In this document: in pieces, positions 57,045 through 64,000 of the stretch
Layout of the letters: each line of letters opens with the position of its first letter
Numbering within the stretch: the first letter of the stretch is position 1
Source: Flavobacteriales bacterium ALC-1
GTDB lineage: Bacteria; Bacteroidota; Bacteroidia; Flavobacteriales; Flavobacteriaceae
Direction: 5' to 3'
Assembly (NCBI GenBank): GCA_000171875.1
Contig: ABHI01000001.1
Coordinates: forward strand, 693,001-757,000
DNA length: 64,000 nucleotides
Program-made: the position numbers and the translations under genes
Notes under the pieces: generated by a model
What the model saw: only the letters and a program-made list of their open reading frames with translations
Databases searched by the model: none
What the model was told of the DNA's origin: nothing

Positions 57045-57341
57045 TTACACATACTCTTGAATAATACCAATTAAAGTATTGGCATCTTGCTCACCACTAT
57101 GTCGCCATTTCATTTCACCATTTTTATAGATAATCAAAGTTGGCAAGCCTTTAACACGAAGCGCTTCAGCTAACTCTTTATTTTTATCAACATCTATTTT
57201 AATGACTTTGGCTTTATCGCCTAGCGCAGCTGCTACATCTCTAAGTACAGGATGCATTGCAATGGATTGATCGTTCCATTCCGTATAGAAGTCTAATAGT
57301 ACCGGAGTATCGACATCTATTAATTCCCCAAATTTTGACAT
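57045..57341 (-). CDS. Thioredoxin-fold protein without the CxxC pair
   Basis: A 98-residue cytoplasmic protein with the complete thioredoxin fold: DFYTEWNDQSIAMHPVL, AKVIKIDVDKNKELAEAL, then the cis-proline loop RVKGLPTLIIYKNGE (Pro67). Where the active site WCGPC should be there is WNDQS (residues 22-26), and there is no cysteine in the protein. It therefore cannot catalyse dithiol exchange; a structural or protein-binding role is more likely. It stands alone and converges on the polysaccharide deacetylase gene with no gap. Confidence 0.88.
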   Translation of the reverse strand: MSKFGELIDVDTPVLLDFYTEWNDQSIAMHPVLRDVAAALGDKAKVIKIDVDKNKELAEALRVKGLPTLIIYKNGEMKWRHSGEQDANTLIGIIQEYV

Positions 57342-57449
57342 AATATATAGTTTTTAGTCAAACGTCTTATACAAACCTACATAAAATTTCAATAGTACCA
57401 CCTTAATAAGTTCGTTATGAACAACATAAAAATACGCATTTATATACAA

Positions 57450-58685
57450 TTAGGCTTCTTTCTTACCTTTTTTGAGTTCTATTACTGTGATTTCTGGCCA
57501 TATCCCAACACGTCCAGGAAATGCTAAATAACCAAACCCTCTGTTTACATTAATGTATTGTCCTAATTCTTCGTAAATACCTGCCCAATGTTTATACCTC
57601 CATTTTACTGGACTCCACTTAAACCAACCTGGTATTTCAATACCAAATTGCATACCATGCGTATGACCACTTAAGGTTAAATGGTAATGGTAATTATCAT
57701 TTACAACTTCTTCATCCCAATGACTTGGATCATGGCTCATTAGTATTTTAAAATCATCTTTATCTATAAAGCTAGAAGCTTTCTTTAAATCTCCAGCTTT
57801 TTTAAAACCACCTTTACCCCAATTCTCAACACCAACTAAAGCAATACGCTGACCATCCTTTTCAATAAATCGATTTTCGTTTAGTAATAAATCAAAACCA
57901 ATGTCTTTTTGAAGTGTCTTTAAATCTTCGAGGTTTTGTTTTTTAGCATGATCTGAGCTCCAATTGATATAATCACCATAATCATGATTTCCTAAAACAG
58001 AATACATACCATCCTTAGCTTTCAATTTTTTGAATATATCAACGTAAGGCATCATTTCTGTTGCTTTATTATTTACCATATCTCCAGTAAATAAAATCAC
58101 ATCAGATTGTTGCTCGTTAATTAAATCAATTGCGTATTCTACTTTATTAATATTATCAAAACTACCCGAATGAACATCACTAATTTGAGTGAGTCTGTAC
58201 CCATCAAAAGCATCTGGCAAATCTTCAAAATGAAGTGTATAATTTAATACCTTGAAATTATATTTTCCTTTATAAATACCATATAAAATTGAAGTAAATG
58301 GTATTGCAGCCAAACCTAAAGCTATCTGACTTACGAACTTTCTGCGTGCCGGAAAATGATTACCTTCTAGATTATTATTTTGAGTGAAATAACTATAAAT
58401 AGCTTGAGGAACTCTAAATATATCCTCACCTAACATCGCAATAATCAAGATAAGTTTGGGTACTATCATTGCTATTAAAAAGCCAATTGCATAAGCATTT
58501 GCATGCGAAAATCCATTACCTCTATTAAAGCTATAGAATTGATACACAAAATTACCTAAAACGGTTATTGTAAAAATCCAATAAAGAGCATGCCACCAAT
58601 TGCTTTTAGTAAGTGTACGCAAAGTTTGAAAAGCATAGAAATCAGCAACTCCAATAATCACAATAAAGATTATCCAACGAATCAT
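57450..58685 (-). CDS. Membrane-anchored metallophosphoesterase
   Basis: A 411-residue protein with about four N-terminal helices (1-140) and a calcineurin-like phosphoesterase domain (about 155-400). The metal ligands are visible: ISDVHSG, FTGDMVNN, LGNHDYGDY, MSHDPSHW and SGHTHGMQFG. Members such as YaeI/YpbG act on lipids or nucleotides; the substrate here is unknown. The ATG at 58685 was chosen over an in-frame TTG two codons upstream. A perfect 18-base palindrome (58687-58704) lies right before it. Confidence 0.9.
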   Translation of the reverse strand: MIRWIIFIVIIGVADFYAFQTLRTLTKSNWWHALYWIFTITVLGNFVYQFYSFNRGNGFSHANAYAIGFLIAMIVPKLILIIAMLGEDIFRVPQAIYSYFTQNNNLEGNHFPARRKFVSQIALGLAAIPFTSILYGIYKGKYNFKVLNYTLHFEDLPDAFDGYRLTQISDVHSGSFDNINKVEYAIDLINEQQSDVILFTGDMVNNKATEMMPYVDIFKKLKAKDGMYSVLGNHDYGDYINWSSDHAKKQNLEDLKTLQKDIGFDLLLNENRFIEKDGQRIALVGVENWGKGGFKKAGDLKKASSFIDKDDFKILMSHDPSHWDEEVVNDNYHYHLTLSGHTHGMQFGIEIPGWFKWSPVKWRYKHWAGIYEELGQYINVNRGFGYLAFPGRVGIWPEITVIELKKGKKEA

Positions 58686-58686
58686 A

Positions 58687-58704
58687 AGCAAATTTTAATT
58701 TGCT
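58687..58704. repeat. 18-base perfect palindrome at the start of the phosphoesterase gene
   Basis: AGCAAATTTTAATTTGCT sits one base upstream of the ATG at 58685. It could be a regulator site or a hairpin that limits initiation; the AT-rich stem is weak and no matching site was seen elsewhere. Confidence 0.35.
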
Positions 58705-58758
58705 AAGTTAAATATATAGCTTCTTTTACTCGTATTTTTAACTAATAAATAACTTGAA

Positions 58759-61413
58759 CTAAAGCGCGAATCGATATGTCGCTTTTATTAAAAATGTATT
58801 CTCAGGTTTAGCACTTAATAGTTGGTTATCAATTATAGAACCAAAATTATTACTTGGATCACCAAACCCTGTAACTCCTTGAGACCATACTAAAAATACC
58901 TCAGATCCAGGGATATATTCCCAACGCAAAACTAAATTTGATCTAAACTGCACAAAAGCGAAATCGGGATTACCAAAACTATAATCTACGTTTCCATCTC
59001 TATCATCATCAACATTATAACTACTTCCATCAAAACTAATTTGATTATCATCATAAGTAGTAATCCTTTCATTTATATCACCTGCAGTTGCGTTATTAAC
59101 ATGGTTAAAGTTTGAAAAATCTGCTTTAAAAATGAAAGGCTGCCCATAATATTGTATAGTTAGGTTAGGGTTAATATTATAATTAACTCTCAATGTTGCC
59201 GACAATGACTCTTGATCAATGGCCCCTAAAATATAACGTGTATTAGCTCCAAAATCTCTTTGTGTTACATACTGAGTTTTACTAGGTCTTTTTTCGAGTT
59301 CAGTTTCTAATGACAAGCTTAGTGCATCTAATGGTTGATACCTTAATCTTACAACATATCTGGTAAGAGAAAAATTATTTTGTTTAGAGCGAGAGTTAAC
59401 ATAACCTAAAGTAGCGCTTAATTTTTTGCGTCTATCAGTACCAGAAAACAAATACCAGAAATTTTCTTCGTTATAACGCCATCTTGGTCCTCCTCTTAAA
59501 AATGTATTGACGAAAATTCTTGGTTTATGTGCAGCTCCAAAATCACTGAACCAATTATTTTTATAATTAATGTTTCCATTAAATTCGTATTGAATTCTGT
59601 TGTAATTGCCCTCAAAATCAAATGCTGTAGAAAATTCTAAGCCTAACCTTGCCTGCCTAAACCAAGATGTAGGCTTATTAAAAAAACGCCTCACATTAGC
59701 ATACTGTCGTATATCATCAGCTTGTCTTAAAAAGCCAATATCATTAAGTTCTAATTCTGGAGATTTCCAGTTGGCACCAATATTATAGTTCCAATTTCCA
59801 TTTCCTCCTTTACCAATTTCTAATCGTCCACCTGTTCCTGTCAATGAGGTTTTGTTTGGATCTACATCAATATGACTTGCATCTACTCGCTGAAATAAAT
59901 GTGTTAAAGAACGTTGTGTATTTTCAATAGCCTCTTTACTTCCATTCACTTTACTTAAAGTTAAGTTTCCTTGTACGTAATAGGTTCTGTTTTTCCAATT
60001 ATGTCTAAAATCGACTCCACCTGTATAAGCACTTTTTCTTAAGAATTCTAAATTGTCTTCTAGGTTTCTATTGGTGGCAGTAAAAATGCCACCTATGTAT
60101 GAGTTTCTGTTATTAAAATCTTTTTGCACACGTGTAACTAGATAGTTAGTAAAAGGTTCTACCAACTCTTCACGCTTTGTACCTACATCTGGTAAGTTAT
60201 CAATAAATTCATCTCTAGTATCTAATTTTATTTCAGCATATTCTTTAGAAGTAATGCTTTCTAAAACACCTATTGCCCAACCATTTTTAGTTTTTCCGCT
60301 AAATTTTGCTGCTCCGAGAATGGTCGTAAAATTTGGAATCTCTTCAAATTCGCCTAAACTATTATCTGAAGTTGAAAACCCTTGAGGTGTTCTTCCTATG
60401 CGCCTTGAGAAAAATACATTGTCTGCACCACCACCAACTCTAAAATCAAAAACATTTTTGTTTTCTACAAAGAATGGTCGTCGTTCTTCAAAAAATATTT
60501 CGAATCCATCCAATGCAATAGCGCCAGGATCTGCATCTACCTGTCCAAAATCTGGGTTTATAGTTAAATCTAAGGTAAGATCATTGGTGATTCCGATTTT
60601 GGCATCTAAGCCTCCAGTCAATTTAGTATCCGACCCATCTCTAAAAGGATTTCCAGCTTCAGCCTCATATGTATCTAATTGAGCAACAGTATAAGGTTGA
60701 ATTTCTAATTGCTTTTGCGGCTTTAAACCGATTAAACCTCTCAATTCACCAAATTCACTAACCCAACCAGGTGGGTTTGCTTCTAATGGTTGCCATGTTG
60801 ACCGTTCTTCATTATTAAAATAACGTCTGGTAGATTGTAATCCCCAAACTTGTTCTTGCTCATTACCAAAGCGTAATTGACTTAATGGAATTCTCATTTC
60901 TGCAGTCCAACCTTCATCATCTATGTTTGTATCAACATACCAGATCGGATTCCAACTTCCATCAAAATTTCCATTATTAGAAACAAACTCATCACCTTTT
61001 ACACCTGATGCAGATATTGTAAACGAAAATGCTGTTCGATCATCATTATAACTATCAATATTAATTTCAACCCAATCACCTGGAAAATCATCTCGTCTTC
61101 CCATTCTCTTTTCAATTGTTAATGGATCTGCTTGATAACATCTATAGGCAACATATAAGTTTTTGTCATCATATAGGATTTTCATTTTGGTTTGTTCAGT
61201 AGGTGCTGTACCAACATCTGGTTGAAACTCTACATAATCTGTAGTCCATTCAACTTCACTCCATATAGCATCATTTAATTTTCCATCTATCGTTGGAGCC
61301 GTTTTACCAGCTATTGATTTTGTTGTGTAAACACGTTTTGAGATTGAGTCCTGAGCTATAATTTTTGAAAAACAAAAAATAGTTAGCCCTAAGCATAGGA
61401 GAAGCTGTTTCAT
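58759..61413 (-). CDS. DUF5916 protein with carbohydrate-binding (CBM9-like) domain
   Basis: A secreted or outer membrane protein of 884 residues. It has a signal peptide (MKQLLLCLGLTIFCFSKIIA), a CBM9-like sandwich (about 38-225; APTIDGKLNDAIWSEVEW, LYVAYRCYQAD), and a long DUF5916 region (about 240-884) that ends in beta strands and a terminal aromatic-rich FLIKATYRFAL, suggesting an outer membrane barrel. Function is unknown; such proteins are abundant in marine Bacteroidota and often lie near hydrolases. It follows the beta-mannosidase gene by 72 bases on the same strand. Confidence 0.85.
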   Translation of the reverse strand: MKQLLLCLGLTIFCFSKIIAQDSISKRVYTTKSIAGKTAPTIDGKLNDAIWSEVEWTTDYVEFQPDVGTAPTEQTKMKILYDDKNLYVAYRCYQADPLTIEKRMGRRDDFPGDWVEINIDSYNDDRTAFSFTISASGVKGDEFVSNNGNFDGSWNPIWYVDTNIDDEGWTAEMRIPLSQLRFGNEQEQVWGLQSTRRYFNNEERSTWQPLEANPPGWVSEFGELRGLIGLKPQKQLEIQPYTVAQLDTYEAEAGNPFRDGSDTKLTGGLDAKIGITNDLTLDLTINPDFGQVDADPGAIALDGFEIFFEERRPFFVENKNVFDFRVGGGADNVFFSRRIGRTPQGFSTSDNSLGEFEEIPNFTTILGAAKFSGKTKNGWAIGVLESITSKEYAEIKLDTRDEFIDNLPDVGTKREELVEPFTNYLVTRVQKDFNNRNSYIGGIFTATNRNLEDNLEFLRKSAYTGGVDFRHNWKNRTYYVQGNLTLSKVNGSKEAIENTQRSLTHLFQRVDASHIDVDPNKTSLTGTGGRLEIGKGGNGNWNYNIGANWKSPELELNDIGFLRQADDIRQYANVRRFFNKPTSWFRQARLGLEFSTAFDFEGNYNRIQYEFNGNINYKNNWFSDFGAAHKPRIFVNTFLRGGPRWRYNEENFWYLFSGTDRRKKLSATLGYVNSRSKQNNFSLTRYVVRLRYQPLDALSLSLETELEKRPSKTQYVTQRDFGANTRYILGAIDQESLSATLRVNYNINPNLTIQYYGQPFIFKADFSNFNHVNNATAGDINERITTYDDNQISFDGSSYNVDDDRDGNVDYSFGNPDFAFVQFRSNLVLRWEYIPGSEVFLVWSQGVTGFGDPSNNFGSIIDNQLLSAKPENTFLIKATYRFAL

Positions 61414-61485
61414 GATTTGATTGATTAGTCTTACAATATTAAAGACTTTAACTTTTAGATAGTGTTACACAATTCTTAAAATTCT

Positions 61486-63960
61486 CTACTTTACAAAACT
61501 ATTTAAACACTTATTTTGAAGATTATTAAGTGTTTGAGCATCTGTTTTAAAATGAATTGTAATAGCTTTATTAGGCAATAAATCAATGAAATTATCCGAA
61601 AAATGACCTTTCTCTTTAGTATATAAAAACACATTTTTCTGAAAGGTATCGGAACGTAATTCTATATTAAACCCATCCTTTGCTTTGATGATTTTTTGTT
61701 GAATATTTCCGTATTTTAATTTCAAATCTTTTGGTTTTACAAAATAGAAATAAGACACTTTACCATTAAATTTTGAAACTAAAACAACTTCATCTTTGTT
61801 GAATTGAATTGTCTTTAAATCAAGCTCATGTTTTATTTTACTTGAATTTGAATCAACATTTATTTTTATAGATTCTTGCCATATACTATTACCATCAAAA
61901 TCTAATAATTGCATCGAAAGTGTTCCTTCTTTTGATTCTAAATCATCATTAACAATCCAAGTCTTTAGAATATCATTTTCAACTTTTGAAGAAATCAACA
62001 CATCTTCAAAACTACGTTTTACCTTATAATGCAAAGCTTTCCAATTCCCTAAATAATCAATACTACTCCAGGATACAGCTGGCCAACAATCATTAAGTTG
62101 CCAATATAAAGTTCCCCTATTGTAAGGCTTAGCTCGTCGTTGTGCTTCGATACCTTTTGTAATGCCATAGGCTTGAAGTAACTGACTCATATAAACATAA
62201 TCGTCTGCATTATTTGGAATCGGGAAGTCATGCTTCATATAATCTTCTATAATCTGAAAACCTCTAGAGTGTTTTTGATGATTTTTAAATCCTTCGGAAC
62301 TTATCTCTATAGAATCATTTTGATTTATATAACGAATCGTTTCAAAACTAGGAAACGACTGAAACCCAAATTCACTCATAAAACGAGGCACGTTTTCTTC
62401 TAGATGTTCAAAAGGATAGCCATCGTGCCAAATCCACCAATCGTGTGCATCACCTTCGGTTTTGTATTTTGGATTTCCTCTTCCGTATTTTGGTGAGCTT
62501 TCCCAATAATCTGTATCTGTTAAACTTGAAACTGTATTCGGTAAAATAGAATCGAATACTTTTAGATAGTTACTCCAAATTTCTTCTTTCTCTTCCTCGC
62601 TTCTATCTCCTTGCCAGCCCCAACGATGCCAGCCTTCTGAATTTTCGTTATTGCCACACCATAATGCAATAGAGGTATGATTCCGTAATCGATTTACATT
62701 ATCGATGGCTTCTTCTTGAATATTTTCTAAAAAATTATCGTCACCAGGATACATAGCACAAGCAAACATAAAATCTTGCCAAACTAAAATGCCTTTTTCA
62801 TCACATAAATCGTAGAAAATATCGTTTTCATAAATACCTCCTCCCCAAACTCTCAACATATTCATATTGGCATCGACAATATCATTTAATAGCTTTTTGT
62901 AATGCATATCTGTCACTTTATTTTGAAAACTGTTTTGCGGAATATAATTAGCCCCTTTTGCATAAACAGGAACATCGTTGACCTTGAAATAAAAGGATTC
63001 TCCTATGCTGTCTTTTTCAGTGACTAATTCTATAGTTCTTAACCCTTTTTTTACTGAAACACTATCTAAAATCCTTTTTCCGTCCTTTACTACAACTTTT
63101 ATATCATATAAATAAGGTTCCCCTAAACTATGTGGCCACCATAGTTTAGGGTTTTTAATTTGAATTTTTGTTACGCAAGAATAACCCTTAAAAATTTTGT
63201 CAGAGGTTTTTACCTTTTCATTATTAACGTAAATTTCATATCGTAGTTTCTTATCTAATTCTACACTTGAAAATTTTTTGATGTCCAGTGTAAGATTTTC
63301 TATAGAATCATTTAATTCGTTTTGAATAACATAAAAATCATCAATCTTATAATCATTCCATGCTACTAATTCTACTTGTCTCCAAATTCCACTAGTATTA
63401 AGTTGTGGTCCCCAATCCCAACCGTATTGAAACTGGGCTTTACGGGTAAAAATACGATTACCTTCAGGCAATTCATAAGGTAGTTTTGCTTTCTCTACTT
63501 CTTCATACTTAGATGTAGGTTCGAAAACTACTCGCAAATTATTGTTTGATTTAATAATCGATTTTACATTAATTAAATAATTATTAAAAGCATTATCAGA
63601 ATTAAGAATTAAACTATCATTCAAGAATACAGAAGCATATGTATCTAAGCCCTCAAAGTTGAGCTCAATGTTTTTCTTTAGAAGTGTTTCTTTATCTACT
63701 GAAAACGTAGTTTTGTATTCCCAATCCGTTTCAGAAACCCATTGCACTTTTTCTTCGTTATTACCAATAAATGGATCTTCAATTATTCCATGATCCAATA
63801 AATCTGAAAATACATTTCCGGGAACTGTTGCCGAACGCCAAATAGAATCTGTTACTTTTTTGAATTGCCAACTACTGTCAATATCTATTGTTACGGGTAA
63901 ATCATGTTTTGGTTGACAACTAAAACAAAGCAGAATTAAAACTAGTAAACTATATCGCAT
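61486..63960 (-). CDS. GH2 beta-mannosidase, predicted lipoprotein
   Basis: A glycoside hydrolase family 2 enzyme of 824 residues that would remove terminal beta-mannose from mannans or N-glycan cores. It has a lipoprotein signal (MRYSLLVLILLCFSC), an N-terminal sugar-binding domain (about 35-190), an immunoglobulin-like domain, and the TIM barrel. Key phrases are MLRVWGGGIYENDIFYDLCD, the acid/base Glu in LWCGNNENSEGW, and the nucleophile Glu in FMSEFGFQSFP; GTLYWQLNDCWPAVSWSSID is typical of mannosidases. All catalytic residues are present. The ATG overlaps the last 11 bases of the partial gene upstream. Confidence 0.92.
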   Translation of the reverse strand: MRYSLLVLILLCFSCQPKHDLPVTIDIDSSWQFKKVTDSIWRSATVPGNVFSDLLDHGIIEDPFIGNNEEKVQWVSETDWEYKTTFSVDKETLLKKNIELNFEGLDTYASVFLNDSLILNSDNAFNNYLINVKSIIKSNNNLRVVFEPTSKYEEVEKAKLPYELPEGNRIFTRKAQFQYGWDWGPQLNTSGIWRQVELVAWNDYKIDDFYVIQNELNDSIENLTLDIKKFSSVELDKKLRYEIYVNNEKVKTSDKIFKGYSCVTKIQIKNPKLWWPHSLGEPYLYDIKVVVKDGKRILDSVSVKKGLRTIELVTEKDSIGESFYFKVNDVPVYAKGANYIPQNSFQNKVTDMHYKKLLNDIVDANMNMLRVWGGGIYENDIFYDLCDEKGILVWQDFMFACAMYPGDDNFLENIQEEAIDNVNRLRNHTSIALWCGNNENSEGWHRWGWQGDRSEEEKEEIWSNYLKVFDSILPNTVSSLTDTDYWESSPKYGRGNPKYKTEGDAHDWWIWHDGYPFEHLEENVPRFMSEFGFQSFPSFETIRYINQNDSIEISSEGFKNHQKHSRGFQIIEDYMKHDFPIPNNADDYVYMSQLLQAYGITKGIEAQRRAKPYNRGTLYWQLNDCWPAVSWSSIDYLGNWKALHYKVKRSFEDVLISSKVENDILKTWIVNDDLESKEGTLSMQLLDFDGNSIWQESIKINVDSNSSKIKHELDLKTIQFNKDEVVLVSKFNGKVSYFYFVKPKDLKLKYGNIQQKIIKAKDGFNIELRSDTFQKNVFLYTKEKGHFSDNFIDLLPNKAITIHFKTDAQTLNNLQNKCLNSFVK

Positions 63961-64000
63961 CTAAAATGGCTTTAATTTTGTGAGGGTCTGAATAGGTTAA
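63950..64000 (-). CDS. C-terminal end of an unidentified gene (rest outside window)
   Basis: The reverse strand is open from the window edge to a TAG at 63952-63950 and would end in LTYSDPHKIKAILDAI. The 11-base overlap with the mannosidase ATG fits an operon. Sixteen residues are too few to name the protein, so this is tentative. Confidence 0.45.
   Translation of the reverse strand, partial: LTYSDPHKIKAILDAI

Noticed and set aside
57069..57085. CCAAT..ATTGG repeat as terminator for the polysaccharide deacetylase
   Set aside because: Stem too short, no T-tract, and it lies within the coding sequence of the thioredoxin-fold gene.

Overview
The window is a chromosomal segment of a Flavobacteriaceae bacterium (phylum Bacteroidota). 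The grounds are AT-rich DNA, the gliding and type IX secretion gene sprA next to remB, a complete Alternative Complex III operon, and Bacteroidota-type promoters (TTTG, 18-22 bp, then TAnnTTTG) in front of several operons. Many genes lack a visible Shine-Dalgarno sequence. The genus cannot be resolved from the sequence alone. I see no insertion sequence, prophage, CRISPR array, rRNA or replication origin. No gap between genes exceeds 300 bases.

Layout. 1-8.7 kb: the end of an MscS channel gene, then leftward genes for TsaB, two periplasmic adaptors, a TolC-type outer membrane factor, two MacB-like permeases and their ATPase. 8.7-14.1 kb: a leftward cytochrome oxidase assembly block with heme O synthase, two subunit III-type proteins, subunit IV, a cysteine-free SCO-like protein, a true SCO protein, a DUF420 membrane protein and a tiny secreted CxxC protein. 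14.2-27.7 kb: an MBL-fold hydrolase, then the motility and secretion block remB, tonB, tonB, vanZ-like, gcvH, sprA, ruvA. 27.8-34.5 kb: malic enzyme-PTA fusion, a DUF5686 outer membrane protein, queG and ruvB. 34.7-46.6 kb: one leftward operon actABCDEF-coxB-coxA, encoding Alternative Complex III and the core of the aa3-type oxidase. 46.7-52.8 kb: a SPOR protein, the rimP-nusA-infB operon, a universal stress protein and tRNA-Gln(UUG). 53-64 kb: a GT117/DUF2723 glycosyltransferase-like membrane protein, a polysaccharide deacetylase, a thioredoxin-fold protein with no cysteine, a metallophosphoesterase, a DUF5916 protein, a lipoprotein beta-mannosidase and the last codons of one more gene.

How the genes work together. 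The two respiratory loci are complementary. actA-F would move electrons from menaquinol to a cytochrome c domain and on to CoxA/CoxB, while subunits III and IV, heme O synthase and the copper chaperone SCO lie about 20 kb away. SprA, RemB and two TonB proteins form a cell-envelope unit. RemB carries at its N-terminus the same TonB C-terminal-like domain, with the same cysteine pair, as the two TonB proteins beside it.

Nothing here is clearly a new multigene defence or mobile system. The points most worth a second look are: an attenuator-like terminator in the rimP leader; two thioredoxin-fold proteins without catalytic cysteines; a helix-hairpin-helix tail on ActC; His-rich segments on ActF and CoxA; the secreted CxxC mini-protein in the oxidase assembly block; and dispersed-repeat fragments on both sides of ruvB.
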